Source: Streptomyces sp. CB02261
Lineage (GTDB): Bacteria; Actinomycetota; Actinomycetes; Streptomycetales; Streptomycetaceae
DNA: 64,000 nucleotides
NCBI RefSeq assembly: GCF_001905665.1
Contig: NZ_LIVX01000001.1
Span: forward strand, 434,001 to 498,000
Reading direction: 5' to 3'
The translations under genes were made by a program, and so were the position numbers. Below the pieces are notes generated by a model. The model ran no database searches. It was not told where the DNA came from and saw nothing but the letters and a program-made list of their open reading frames with translations. Within the stretch, counting starts at the first letter, position 1, and every line of letters starts with the position of its first letter. Positions 55,405-64,000 of the stretch are shown here, in pieces.

Positions 55405-56436
55405 CTACGAGGCGTCGAGCCTCACGCGGGCGGCGACCGGGAGGTGGTCGCTCCTGGTCTCGGGGAGGGCCCAGGAGGACATCGGCTCGACGCCCTTGAC
55501 CATGATCTGGTCGATGCGGGCCATCGGGAAGGAGGCCGGCCAGCTGAAGCCGAAGCCGTCTCCGGCCGCGCCCTGGGTGGAGCGGAGCTGGGAGGTGACG
55601 GCGTTGAGCGCGCGGTCGTTCATGGTGCCGTTGAGGTCGCCGAGGAGGACGAGCCGCTCGTGCGGGTCGTCGGAGATGGCCTCGCCGAGGGCGTCGGCGC
55701 TGACGTCACGCTGGTTGGCGGTGAACCCGGCGTTCATCTTGACCCGCACGGACGGCAGGTGGGCGACGTACACGGCCATCTCGCCCTTCGGCGTGACGAC
55801 GGTGGCCCGCATGGCACGGGTCCAGCCCATCCGGATGTCGACGGGCTGCGCGGCCCGCAGCGGCAGCTTGCTCCACAGACCGACCGTGCCCTGGACGGAG
55901 TGGTACGGGTACGTCTCCGCGAGACCGCGCTCGTACGCCGGGACCACGTCGCCCTTCAGCTCCTCCAGGGCCAGCACGTCGGCGCCGGACGCGGCGAGCG
56001 AGCGGGCCGTGCCCTCGGGGTCCGGGTTGTCGGCGTTCACGTTGTGCGTGGCGACGGTCAGGTCACCGCCCGCGGCGGATTTGTCGGCGACGAGGCCACC
56101 GAAGAGATTGAGCCACACCACGGCGGGCAGCAGCAGCGCGATCAGGGCGGTGGCGGAGCGGCGCAGCAGGGCGAGGACGAGCAGCAGCGGCACGAAGAGG
56201 CCCAGCCAGGGCAGGAACGTCTCGGTCAGGCTGCCCAGGTTGCCGATCCGGTTGGGGATGTCGGCGTGGAGGACCATCAGCAGGGTGAGGCCCACCGCGC
56301 ACAGGGCGATCAGGATGCCGCGGCGCCAGATCCCGCGGTCGCGGCGGAGCCCGTCGAGGGTGGTCCGGAAGCGGGAGCCGGAGCGTTCGTTCTCCTGGCG
56401 GCCCTGCTCGGTCTCCGTCATGTCCACCCGCGCCAT
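55405..56436 (-). CDS. membrane-anchored endonuclease/exonuclease/phosphatase-family protein (343 aa)
   Basis: Three N-terminal membrane helices lie at about 40-115 (GILIALCAVGLTLLMVLH, LPWLGLFVPLLLVLALLR, ALIALLLPAVVWLNLFGG). The EEP domain follows: THNVNADNPDPEGTA, VLALEELKGD (catalytic Glu), MAVYVAHLP, LLGDLNGTMNDRAL, and the terminal SDHLPVAARV. The active site should face outward. Such proteins may hydrolyse phosphodiesters or phospholipid-linked phosphates outside the cell. The start at 56436 (MARVDMTE) has GAGGA very close; an internal ATG at 56421 is possible. Confidence 0.92.
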   Translation of the reverse strand: MARVDMTETEQGRQENERSGSRFRTTLDGLRRDRGIWRRGILIALCAVGLTLLMVLHADIPNRIGNLGSLTETFLPWLGLFVPLLLVLALLRRSATALIALLLPAVVWLNLFGGLVADKSAAGGDLTVATHNVNADNPDPEGTARSLAASGADVLALEELKGDVVPAYERGLAETYPYHSVQGTVGLWSKLPLRAAQPVDIRMGWTRAMRATVVTPKGEMAVYVAHLPSVRVKMNAGFTANQRDVSADALGEAISDDPHERLVLLGDLNGTMNDRALNAVTSQLRSTQGAAGDGFGFSWPASFPMARIDQIMVKGVEPMSSWALPETRSDHLPVAARVRLDAS

Positions 56437-56780
56437 CGTCCGTCCTCACTGCCTTGCTGCCGTGCTGCCTTGCGGTCCTGCTCCTGACCCGACGTCGACA
56501 CTAGGGGATGCCGGGTCCCGCGTACGCCTGAAGGACGACACCGACGGCGTGGCGGGTTCCTGCTGGTGACGCGGGCGGGCGGGCTGTGACAGAACGCGCA
56601 CATTCGACGGGTTCAGGCCAGTGCCCGTACGGACGCCCCGCGAGGGCGGAGGCGCCCGCGACGCGCCGGTGTGAACAGCGCCACTCCGGCCCACTTCCCC
56701 GCCCGCCCGGCGAAGTGCCACCATGGATGTGGTCCGGGGACGCCGTCAGGGCGCCTCGAGATGACACAAGGAGCTTCACC

Positions 56781-57644
56781 ATGACGCTTCAGGCTGCCCA
56801 GAAGCCGCCCGCCGACAGCAGCAAGGCGCTGTACGGCGGCAAGGGGACCCGCCGCATCACCGTCCACGACATCGCCGCCGCCAAGGCCCGCGGCGAGAAG
56901 TGGCCCATGCTCACCGCCTACGACGCGATGACCGCCTCCGTCTTCGACGAGGCCGGCATCCCGGTGATCCTCGTCGGCGACTCCATGGGCAACTGTCACC
57001 TCGGCTACGACACCACCGTGCCCGTCACGATGGACGAGATGACGCTGCTCTCCGCCGCCGTCGTACGGGGCACCCGGCGCGCCCTCGTCGTCGGCGACCT
57101 GCCGTTCGGCTCGTACCAGGAGGGGCCCGTCCAGGCCCTGCGCAACGCCACCCGGCTGGTCAAGGACGCGGGCGTCGGCGCGATCAAGCTGGAGGGCGGC
57201 GAGCGCTCGCTGCCGCAGACCGAGCTGCTCGTCCAGGCCGGCATCCCCGTCATGTCCCACCTGGGTCTGACCCCGCAGTCCGTGAACACCATGGGCTACC
57301 GGGTGCAGGGCCGCTCCGACGAGGCCGCGCACAAGCTGCTCCGCGACGCGAAGGCGGCGCAGGACGCGGGCGCGTTCGCGGTCGTCCTGGAGCTCGTGCC
57401 GGCCGAGCTGGCCGCCGAGGTCACCCGCTCGCTGCACATCCCGACCATCGGCATCGGCGCGGGCGCCGGCACCGACGCCCAGGTCCTCGTCTGGACCGAC
57501 ATGGCCGGTCTGACCGGCGGCAAGGTCCCGCGCTTCACCAAGCAGTACGCCAACCTCCGCGAGACGCTCGGCGACGCCGCGCGCGCCTTCGCCGAGGACG
57601 TCGGCGGCGGTGTGTTCCCCGCCGAGGAGCACACCTTCCACTAG
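56781..57644 (+). CDS. panB: 3-methyl-2-oxobutanoate hydroxymethyltransferase
   Basis: The first step of pantothenate synthesis: it adds a hydroxymethyl group from methylene-tetrahydrofolate to alpha-ketoisovalerate. The 287-residue TIM barrel shows MLTAYDAMTASVFDEAGI, ILVGDSMGNCHLGYDTT (Mg-binding Asp), VGDLPFGSYQ, IKLEGGE (catalytic Glu-Gly-Gly) and IGIGAGAGTDAQVLVWTDM. An AAGGAG site precedes the ATG by about 7 bases. A terminator hairpin follows. Confidence 0.97.
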   Translation: MTLQAAQKPPADSSKALYGGKGTRRITVHDIAAAKARGEKWPMLTAYDAMTASVFDEAGIPVILVGDSMGNCHLGYDTTVPVTMDEMTLLSAAVVRGTRRALVVGDLPFGSYQEGPVQALRNATRLVKDAGVGAIKLEGGERSLPQTELLVQAGIPVMSHLGLTPQSVNTMGYRVQGRSDEAAHKLLRDAKAAQDAGAFAVVLELVPAELAAEVTRSLHIPTIGIGAGAGTDAQVLVWTDMAGLTGGKVPRFTKQYANLRETLGDAARAFAEDVGGGVFPAEEHTFH

Positions 57645-57668
57645 TCCACCGCGGTTCCACCGAGAAGG

Positions 57669-57707
57669 CCGACAGCCCGCCGACATCCCCCATCGGCGGG
57701 CTGTCGG
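57669..57707 (+). terminator. hairpin terminator after panB
   Basis: A 15-bp perfect stem (57669-57683 with 57693-57707; arm CCGACAGCCCGCCGA) closes a 9-base loop, 24 bp after the panB stop. Confidence 0.83.
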
Positions 57708-57752
57708 TCGTCTGTCGGGGGATTGTCGGTGGCACCTGGTCTAGTGGTGGCC

Positions 57753-58745
57753 ATGACGCGATCACACACCAACGCCGTCGAGGTCCGGGGCCTCGTGAAG
57801 CACTTCGGCGCCACCAAGGCCCTCGACGGGGTCGACCTGGACGTACGGGAGGGCACGGTCCTCGGGGTGCTCGGCCCCAACGGCGCCGGGAAGACCACCC
57901 TCGTCCGCTGTCTGTCCACCCTCCTCGTCCCGGACTCCGGGACCGCCACCGTCGCCGGGTACGACGTGGTGAAGCACCCCCGCCAGCTGCGCCGCACCAT
58001 AGGGCTCACCGGCCAGTACGCCTCGGTCGACGAGAAGCTGTCCGGCTGGGAGAACCTGTACATGATCGGGCGGCTGCTCGATCTCTCCCGCGCCGACGCC
58101 CGCCGCCGGGCCGACGAGATGCTGGAGCGCTTCTCCCTCACCGACGCCGCCAAGCGGCCCGCCATGACGTACTCCGGCGGTATGCGGCGGCGCCTCGACC
58201 TCGCCGCCTCGATGATCGGGCAGCCCGCCGTCCTCTACCTGGACGAGCCGACCACCGGTCTCGACCCCCGCACCCGCAACGAGGTGTGGGACGAGGTCCA
58301 GCGGATGGTCTCCGAGGGCGTCACCGTCCTCCTCACCACCCAGTACATGGAGGAGGCGGAGCAGCTCGCGAGCGAGCTGACCGTCATCGACCGGGGCAAG
58401 GTCATCGCCAAGGGCGGGGTCGACGAGCTGAAGGCCAAGGTCGGCGGCCGGACCCTGAAGGTCCGCCCGGTGGACCCGGACCAGCTGTCGGCGATGGCCG
58501 CGGCGCTCCGCGAGACCGGGCTCGACGGTGTCGCCGGCGCGACGGTCGTGCCCGACGAGGGCGCGCTGTACGTGCCGATCCTCACCGACCAGCAGCTGAC
58601 GGCCGTCGTCGCCCTGCTCGGGGCGCGCGGCTTCGGCCTCGCCCACATCGGCACCCACCTGCCCAGCCTGGACGAGGTGTTCCTGGCGATCACCGGCCAG
58701 AAGACCGCCGTCTCCGACGAGATCAACGAGGAGGTCGCCGCATGA
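57753..58745 (+). CDS. DrrA-type ABC exporter ATP-binding protein (330 aa)
   Basis: Walker A GPNGAGKTTLVRCL, Q-loop GLTGQYASVDEKLSG, signature SGGMRRRLDLA, Walker B VLYLDEPTTGLDPR, H-loop-region LTTQYMEEAEQLA. The C-terminal THLPSLDEVFLAITG motif is characteristic of the daunorubicin-resistance DrrA subfamily. It powers the permease encoded immediately downstream (ATGA overlap, 4 bp). The exported substrate is unknown. The start at 57753 (MTRSHTNAVEV) has no ribosome site; the leader may be very short. Confidence 0.95.
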   Translation: MTRSHTNAVEVRGLVKHFGATKALDGVDLDVREGTVLGVLGPNGAGKTTLVRCLSTLLVPDSGTATVAGYDVVKHPRQLRRTIGLTGQYASVDEKLSGWENLYMIGRLLDLSRADARRRADEMLERFSLTDAAKRPAMTYSGGMRRRLDLAASMIGQPAVLYLDEPTTGLDPRTRNEVWDEVQRMVSEGVTVLLTTQYMEEAEQLASELTVIDRGKVIAKGGVDELKAKVGGRTLKVRPVDPDQLSAMAAALRETGLDGVAGATVVPDEGALYVPILTDQQLTAVVALLGARGFGLAHIGTHLPSLDEVFLAITGQKTAVSDEINEEVAA

Positions 58746-59602
58746 GCACGACCACGGTCACCAAGTCCCCCGTCGGCGCTCCCGGTCCTGGTGCGGCCCC
58801 GGCGCGGGTCGCGCCCGTCGACGAGGGCCGGATCGGCCTCCGCGGCAATCTGCGCCACATCGGCGCCCTGGCCCGGCGCAACGCCCTGCAGATCAAGCAG
58901 GACCCGGAGTCGATGTTCGACGCCGTCCTGATGCCGATCATCTTCATCCTGCTGTTCGTGTACGTCTTCGGCGGAGCCATCGCCGGCAAGGGCAACAACG
59001 AGGTCTACGTCAACTACGTGACCCCGGGCCTGATGGCGATGATGGGCATGAACATCGCCATGGCCGTCGGCGTGGGCATCAACGACGACTTCAAGAAGGG
59101 GGTCATGGACCGGTTCCGGACGATGCCGATCGCCCGGTCCTCCGTCCTCATCGCGAAGATCGTCGTCGAGGTCGGCCGGATGCTGATCGCCACCGCGATC
59201 CTCCTCGGCATGGGCTTCCTGCTCGGCCTGGAGATCCACACCTCGTTCTTCCACCTGCTCGCCGCGATCGGCCTGTCGATGGTCTTCGGAGCGTCGCTGA
59301 TGTGGATCTTCATCCTGCTCGGGCTCACCCTGAAGACCGCGCAGGCCGTCCAGGGCATGGCCATGCTCGTCCTGATGCCGCTGCAGTTCGGCTCGTCGAT
59401 CTTCGCGCCGCCGACGTCGATGCCCGGCTGGCTGAAGTCCTTCACCGACTACAACCCGCTGTCGAACCTCGCCGACGCCGCACGGAACCTCATCAACGGC
59501 GGTCCGGTCGCCCACTCCGTGTGGATGACCCTCGGCTGGGCCCTCGTCATCACGGTCGTCACCGCCCCGCTGGCCGTGACCAAGTTCCGCAAGAAGACCT
59601 GA
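58742..59602 (+). CDS. DrrB-type ABC exporter permease (286 aa)
   Basis: Six membrane helices of the ABC-2 type follow a Pro/Ala-rich N-terminus: LMPIIFILLFVYVFGGAIAG, VTPGLMAMMGMNIAMAVGVG, and others to VWMTLGWALVITVVTAPLAV. The GVMDRFRTMPIARSSVL cytoplasmic loop is typical of ABC-2 permeases. It is translationally coupled to the ATPase gene, forming a complete two-component exporter. It ends 27 bp before the stop of the convergent AfsR-like regulator. Confidence 0.95.
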   Translation: MSTTTVTKSPVGAPGPGAAPARVAPVDEGRIGLRGNLRHIGALARRNALQIKQDPESMFDAVLMPIIFILLFVYVFGGAIAGKGNNEVYVNYVTPGLMAMMGMNIAMAVGVGINDDFKKGVMDRFRTMPIARSSVLIAKIVVEVGRMLIATAILLGMGFLLGLEIHTSFFHLLAAIGLSMVFGASLMWIFILLGLTLKTAQAVQGMAMLVLMPLQFGSSIFAPPTSMPGWLKSFTDYNPLSNLADAARNLINGGPVAHSVWMTLGWALVITVVTAPLAVTKFRKKT

Positions 59603-59629
59603 GTCCGGTACGGGGGACCACGACGGGGG

Positions 59630-62600
59630 TCAGGACTCGGCGCGCTCACTGATCGCGTCGGCGGCGCGACCGAGCAGGGCGGCGGCCTCTTCCAAGGAGA
59701 GGCCGTCGCCTTCGGCGTACGCCGCGGCGAACACCTCCTCGCCGAGGACGGAGCGGACCAGCTCGGTGGCCCGTTCCAGGTTCTCCCGCTCCATCGGCGG
59801 CGACAGGTGGCCCGGCGGCAGCAGCCCCTCCCGGGCGCCGAGCAGCACCGCCCCGGTCCGCGCCCGCGGACCTCCGAGCCCGGCGAGCGCCCAGGCGGCG
59901 GTGACCAGATGGACCGCGGGCATCTGCGGGGCGACCGTCATGGACAACGAGGCGAGGGAGCGTTCGTACGCCTGCGCGGCGAGGGCGAGCGCGGAGCCGT
60001 ACCGGCCGTCCAGGTCGTCCAGCCAGCCGAGGCAGCCGAGGGTGAAGCCCTCGAAGAGGGAGAGGGTCTCGGAGTCGAACTCCCGCCGCAGCGCGAGCAG
60101 GTGCTCGCGGGCCTCGGCGGTGCGGCCGCTGCGCCCGAGCGCGAGACCGAGGAACAAGCGGGTGCCGAGCTGCGGTTCGTGCCCCCGGCCATGGGCGCCG
60201 TCCAGGACCGCGCGCAGGATCGCCTCGCCCTCCGCGAACCGTCCGGTCTCGACGAGCGTGCCGGCGTACCGGACCCGGAGGAGCGCCATCTGCGCCTGGG
60301 CGCCGATCTGTTCGGCGTAACCGATGGCGGCGGCGAAGTCCGCGGCCGACTCCTCGAACTCGAGCCGCCGCTCCCGGGCCTCCGCGCGGGAGGAGAGCGC
60401 CTCGGCCGCGCCCCAGGCGTCCCCGAGCCGGACGAAGATCTCCAGGCTCTCGTCGGCGTCGCGGATCGCCTCGCTCGCCAGGTCGCCCCGGTTGGCGAGC
60501 ATGTTGGCGCGCAGCTGGAGGGCGTTGGCGAGGTCCCAGTCGTAGTGGTAGCGGCGGCAGGCCTCGACGGTCGTGTCGAGGAGTTCGTTGAGCCGGCCTG
60601 CCTCGCCGATGAGGAGGACCGCGAAGAACGCGAAGGAGCCGGGCACCCGGCAGGTCTGGGGCAGGCCGGGCTCGTAGCCCGCGGTCATCTCGCGCAGCCG
60701 CCGCATGCCTTCGGGGCTGGTCCAGCGGCTGGTCTCGTGGTTCATGTTGATCAGCTCGACCAGCCGCACCCCGCGCCGGGCCTCCCAGCGCTGCTCCTCG
60801 GAGAGCGGCGGCGGCCCGGCCGTGCACGGCTCGTACAGCGGTACGACGGGGGCGGAGGGCTGCGCGAACGGGTCGGGCCCGAGGGCGGCGGCGGCCATGG
60901 ACCAGTGCAGGGCGTCGGTGCGCAGGTCGCGCATCTGCCAGTACCAGAGCACGGAGTGGACGAGGACGAGCGCCTCGTCCTCGTCGCGGGCGTCGACGGC
61001 CCGGCGCAGGGCGGTGCGGAGGTTGCCGTACTCGGTCTCGAAGCGGGCGATGGCGGCGACCTGCTTCGGCCCGCGCAGCTCGGGGTCGGTGCGGCGGGCC
61101 AGCTCCCGGTAGTACGTGAGGTGGCGCCGCTCGACGGCGTCCCGCTCCCCGGCCTCGTCGAGCCGCTCCCCCGCGTACTCGGCCACGGTCTCCAGGAGCC
61201 GGTACCGCATCCCGGCCTCGCCGGGCGCGGCGACGACGAGCGACTTGTCGACGAGGGACCCGAGGAGATCGAGCACGTCGGCGGGGGCGGGGCCGGACGG
61301 GGTGGGTGCTCCCCCGCCGTCCGGGACCGCGCACACCGCCTCCGCCGCTTCCAGGTCGGTGCCGCCGGTGAACACGGAGAGGCGGCGCAGGACGGCGCGT
61401 TCGGCGTCGTCGAGCAGGTCCCAGGACCAGTCGACGACGGCGCGCAGGGTCTGCTGACGGGGCAGTACCGTCCGCGCGCCGGAGGTGAGCAGCCGGAAGC
61501 GGTCGTCGAGCCGCTCCGCGATCTGGCGCAGGGTCAGCATCCGCAGCCTCGCCGCCGCGAGCTCGATCGCCAGGGGCAGGCCGTCCAGGCGGCGCACGAT
61601 CTCTGCGGCCGCCTCCGGGTCCTCCTCGGTCCGGAACCCGGGCCGGACCGCGGCGCCGCGCTCGCCGAGCAGGCGCAGGGCCGGCTCCGTGAGGAGCGGT
61701 CCCACCGGCCGCACCCTCTCCCCCGGCACCCCGAGGGGCTCCCGGCTCGTCGCCAGGACCCGCACCCCGGGGCAGCGGGCGAGGAGGGCCTCGGCGAGTT
61801 CGGCGGCGGCCGCGACGAGGTGCTCGCAGTTGTCGAGGAGCAGCAGCATCCGGCGCCCGGCGCAGTGCTCGGCGAGCCGGACGAGCGGGTCGTCGCCGGC
61901 CCGCAGCTCCTCGGCTCCCGCGCCGCGCAGCACGGTCTCGCGGGCGCCGACGGCGGCGAGTACCGCCTCGGGGACGGCCTCCGGGTCGGTGACGGGGGCG
62001 AGCTCGGCGACCCAGACGCCGTCCGGCCAGGCGTCGGCCCCGCGCTCGGCGGCCTCCTGCGAGAGCCGGGTCTTGCCGGCTCCCCCGGGCCCGAGCAGGG
62101 TGACGAGCCGGGCGGTCCGCAGGTCGTCCTGGAGTGCGGTGATCTCCGCGTCCCGTCCGACGAAGCTGGTGAGCCGGGCGCGCAGGTTGCCGGGCACGGG
62201 GACCGTCGGGGGCGGCACGAAGCCGGGCGCGGGGCCGGGGACGGGGCCGGGGCCGGGCGCGGGCTCCGTCGCGGGGACCGTCGTGAGCGGCATGGGGCCG
62301 GACGCGGGCTCCGTCGCGGGGCCGGCGCCCGGTCCGGTGGCCGCCCGTGGCGCCGGTGCGGGGCCGGCGCCCTGTCCCGCGGCCGCCCGTGGCGCCGCTG
62401 CCGGACCGGCCGTCGGCCCCGGCGCGGCCGCAGGCGAGGGCACGGGCGCGGGCCGCTCCGGGGACAGCAGCTCCGCGTGCAGGGCCCGGAGGGCCGGGGA
62501 GGGGTCCGTGCCGAGGCGGGTGGCGAAGGAGCGGCGGACCGCCTCGTACGCGGCGAGGGCCTCGGCCGCGCGGCCGGTGTCCCGCAGGGCGCGGATCCGC

Positions 62601-63178
62601 AGGGCCTGGAGCGGCTCGTCCAGGGGGTGGGCCGCGCAGAGGGCGGTCAGCTCGGGGAGGGCGGCGGGGGCCTCGCCGAGCGCGAGGGCCGCGTCGAGCC
62701 TGGCCCGCCGGGCGTCGAGGCGGCGGGCCTCCCAGCGGGCGGCCTCGGCGTCCCGGTCCGGGAGGTCGACGAGGGCGGGGCCGCGCCAGAGCCCGAGGGC
62801 CTCGTCGAGGAGGGCGGCGGCCCGGGCCGGGTCCGCGGCGCCGAGCGCGGCCGTGCCCTCGGCGGCGAGGCGTTCGAAGCGGCGGACGTCGACGTCCCCG
62901 GGTCGGGCGTCGAGCCGGTAGCCGCCCTCGGCGGAGATCACCCGGTCCCGCCCGAGGGCCTTGCGGAGCCGGCCGACGAGGGCCTGGAGCGCGGCGACGG
63001 CGTCGGCGGGCGGCTGGTCGCCGTGCCAGACCTCGTCGACCAGGTCGGCCACGGGCACGGTCCGGCCGGCCCGGAGGGCGAGGACGGTCAGCAGCGCACG
63101 GACCCGGGGGCCGCCGACGGCCACGTCGGTGCCGTCGGGCGCGTGGGCGAGGGTGGGGCCGAGGACGGAGTAGCGCAC
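59630..63178 (-). CDS. AfsR/SARP-type multidomain ATPase regulator (1182 aa)
   Basis: N-terminal winged helix at about 1-95 (VRALLTVLALRAGRTVPVADLVDEVWHG). A BTAD domain spans about 100-245 (RFERLAAEGTAALGAADPAR, DEPLQALRIRALRDTGRAAEALAAYE). A long Pro/Ala/Gly linker follows at about 246-345, and then an NB-ARC-like ATPase with Walker A LLGPGGAGKTRLSQEA and Walker B-like RMLLLLDNCEHLV. The C-terminal half is helical (TPR-like). These are Streptomyces-type pathway-specific or global activators, such as AfsR. The target is unknown; the divergent gene is an M50 peptidase and the convergent ones an ABC exporter. Confidence 0.94.
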   Translation of the reverse strand: MRYSVLGPTLAHAPDGTDVAVGGPRVRALLTVLALRAGRTVPVADLVDEVWHGDQPPADAVAALQALVGRLRKALGRDRVISAEGGYRLDARPGDVDVRRFERLAAEGTAALGAADPARAAALLDEALGLWRGPALVDLPDRDAEAARWEARRLDARRARLDAALALGEAPAALPELTALCAAHPLDEPLQALRIRALRDTGRAAEALAAYEAVRRSFATRLGTDPSPALRALHAELLSPERPAPVPSPAAAPGPTAGPAAAPRAAAGQGAGPAPAPRAATGPGAGPATEPASGPMPLTTVPATEPAPGPGPVPGPAPGFVPPPTVPVPGNLRARLTSFVGRDAEITALQDDLRTARLVTLLGPGGAGKTRLSQEAAERGADAWPDGVWVAELAPVTDPEAVPEAVLAAVGARETVLRGAGAEELRAGDDPLVRLAEHCAGRRMLLLLDNCEHLVAAAAELAEALLARCPGVRVLATSREPLGVPGERVRPVGPLLTEPALRLLGERGAAVRPGFRTEEDPEAAAEIVRRLDGLPLAIELAAARLRMLTLRQIAERLDDRFRLLTSGARTVLPRQQTLRAVVDWSWDLLDDAERAVLRRLSVFTGGTDLEAAEAVCAVPDGGGAPTPSGPAPADVLDLLGSLVDKSLVVAAPGEAGMRYRLLETVAEYAGERLDEAGERDAVERRHLTYYRELARRTDPELRGPKQVAAIARFETEYGNLRTALRRAVDARDEDEALVLVHSVLWYWQMRDLRTDALHWSMAAAALGPDPFAQPSAPVVPLYEPCTAGPPPLSEEQRWEARRGVRLVELINMNHETSRWTSPEGMRRLREMTAGYEPGLPQTCRVPGSFAFFAVLLIGEAGRLNELLDTTVEACRRYHYDWDLANALQLRANMLANRGDLASEAIRDADESLEIFVRLGDAWGAAEALSSRAEARERRLEFEESAADFAAAIGYAEQIGAQAQMALLRVRYAGTLVETGRFAEGEAILRAVLDGAHGRGHEPQLGTRLFLGLALGRSGRTAEAREHLLALRREFDSETLSLFEGFTLGCLGWLDDLDGRYGSALALAAQAYERSLASLSMTVAPQMPAVHLVTAAWALAGLGGPRARTGAVLLGAREGLLPPGHLSPPMERENLERATELVRSVLGEEVFAAAYAEGDGLSLEEAAALLGRAADAISERAES
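62213..62455 (-). repeat. GC-rich repetitive coding tract in the AfsR-like linker
   Basis: This in-frame tract encodes Gly-Pro-Ala-rich repeats. Near-identical DNA units recur, for example GCGGGCTCCGTCGCGGGG twice and a GGCCGCCCGTGGCGCCG unit twice. It joins the BTAD and ATPase domains and is probably variable in length between strains. Confidence 0.7.
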
Positions 63179-63317
63179 GGGCCCATTCTCCGTGAGAAGG
63201 TCCCCGACTCCGGAACTCGCCCCGGCTCCCGGTACGTTTCCCGCACATCAGGACCGGCAACACCCCGTCAGACACCTCTGTCGGCCCTCCGTACCCGCCC
63301 CCCTGGGAGCTTCTGCG

Positions 63318-64000
63318 ATGACCACGGCCACCACCCGGCGCCACGAACGACGGATCAGTCCCGTCTTTCTGGCGATCCTCGCCGTCATGGCCGTCACCGG
63401 CTGGGCGGTGTGGACGGACTTCGCCGCCTCGCCCGGTCTGGCCGTCTTCCTGTTCGTGACCTCGGCGTGGGTGGTGTCGCTCTGTCTGCACGAGTACGCG
63501 CACGCCCGCACCGCCCTGCACGGCGGGGACATCACGGTCGGCGCGAAGGGCTATCTGACCCTGAACCCGCTCGCGTACACCCATGCCGTCCTGAGCATCG
63601 TGCTTCCGGTGCTGTTCGTGATCATGGGCGGGATCGGTCTGCCCGGCGGCGCGGTCTTCATCGAGCAGGGGCGGATCAAGGGCCGCTGGAAGCACAGCCT
63701 GGTCTCGGCGGCGGGACCGCTGGCGAACGTGCTGTTCGCCCTGGTGTGCACGGCCCCGTTCTGGCTGGACGCGCTGGACGGCGTGCCGCCCGCGTTCCGG
63801 TTCGCGCTGGCGTTCCTGGCGTTCCTCCAGGTGACGGCCGCGCTCCTGAACCTCCTGCCGGTGCCGGGGCTCGACGGGTACGGAGTGGTGGAGCCCTGGC
63901 TGTCGTACAAGGTGAAGCGGCAGATCGAGCCGTACGCGCCGTACGGCTTCTTCATCGTGATCGCGCTGCTCTTCGTGCCCGCGGTCAACGGGGCCTTCTT
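63318..64000 (+). CDS. site-2 protease-like M50 metallopeptidase (3' truncated by window)
   Basis: 227 codons are present. The start is the ATG at 63318 with GGGAG about 9 bases upstream. A hydrophobic helix (FLAILAVMAVTGWAVW) is followed by the zinc motif in VVSLCLHEYAHARTALHGGD (HEYAH, an HExxH motif). Several membrane helices follow, and the second motif LLNLLPVPGLDGYGVVEPW supplies the third ligand Asp (P-x-D-G). Family members cut proteins within the membrane, often to release regulators such as sigma factors. The partner is not visible. It is divergent from the AfsR-like regulator. Confidence 0.93.
   Translation, partial: MTTATTRRHERRISPVFLAILAVMAVTGWAVWTDFAASPGLAVFLFVTSAWVVSLCLHEYAHARTALHGGDITVGAKGYLTLNPLAYTHAVLSIVLPVLFVIMGGIGLPGGAVFIEQGRIKGRWKHSLVSAAGPLANVLFALVCTAPFWLDALDGVPPAFRFALAFLAFLQVTAALLNLLPVPGLDGYGVVEPWLSYKVKRQIEPYAPYGFFIVIALLFVPAVNGAF

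Noticed and set aside
59601..59638. GAGTCC ... GGACTC inverted repeat between the DrrB and AfsR-like stops
   Set aside because: The stem is only 6 bp with a 26-base gap and lies partly in coding sequence, too weak to call a terminator.
57753..63178. ABC exporter plus AfsR-like regulator as an antibiotic cluster edge
   Set aside because: Neither neighbour is a biosynthetic enzyme; panB and an M50 peptidase flank them, so cluster membership is not supported.
59646..63695. A long minus-strand frame overlapping the AfsR-like regulator and M50 gene
   Set aside because: The translation is Arg/Pro/Gly-rich low complexity and is out of frame with the recognisable BTAD and NB-ARC domains.

Overview
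This window is a contiguous piece of a Streptomyces-type actinomycete chromosome. It is very GC-rich and densely packed, codons strongly prefer G or C in the third position, and GTG starts and ATGA/GTGA start-stop overlaps are frequent. Gene content and order (lipB-lipA, glnA, glnII, malEFG/malR, glnE, a glnA2-type gene, nadE, panB) match, as I remember it, the conserved chromosomal core around these genes in S. coelicolor. I see no rRNA, tRNA, CRISPR array, prophage, insertion sequence or biosynthetic gene cluster.

Layout. 0-5.8 kb: the tail of a FAD-dependent oxidoreductase, an HTH/TPR regulator divergent from lipB-lipA (lipoate synthesis), a 71-residue protein, a DUF4191 membrane protein and an RDD protein. 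5.8-12.4 kb: glnA (GSI) behind a well-formed GlnR box, small genes, a MocR/PdxR-type regulator, a Gfo/Idh/MocA oxidoreductase and glnII (GSII) behind a second GlnR-like box. 12.6-23.9 kb: accessory genes, including an orphan winged-helix protein, a PepSY pair, a sugar-nucleotide-type reductase, a tyrosine phosphatase, an unrecognised 660-residue membrane protein, a ferritin-like hydrolase coupled to a 2Fe-2S reductase, and a TetR regulator with a candidate operator.

24.0-38.5 kb is a maltodextrin/starch locus. It holds a secreted amylase-pullulanase fusion, a CBM20 alpha-amylase, a LacI regulator, a GH13 alpha-glucosidase and malG, malF, malE, all on the minus strand, with malR divergent. Extracellular starch and pullulan would be cut outside the cell, the oligosaccharides bound by the MalE lipoprotein, imported by MalFG (no ATPase gene is present here) and split by the cytoplasmic glucosidase. 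Inverted and direct GCAAG/CTTGC repeats near malE, malR and aml are likely operators for MalR and its close paralogue.

38.6-64 kb: a PAP2 membrane protein, glnE (adenylyltransferase for GlnA), a secreted PIG-L deacetylase, small enzymes, a second GSI-like gene (glnA2) lacking the adenylylation tyrosine, a DUF3105/DUF305 membrane cassette, a CBS protein, nadE, an MFS exporter, a membrane-anchored EEP-family phosphatase, panB, a DrrAB-like ABC exporter, an AfsR-like regulator and a truncated M50 peptidase. The window is notable for nitrogen metabolism (glnA, glnII, glnE, glnA2, glutamine-dependent nadE). I found no clearly new multi-gene system. The least explained pieces are the 660-residue protein, the two-LacI operator arrangement and the small metal-associated membrane cassettes.
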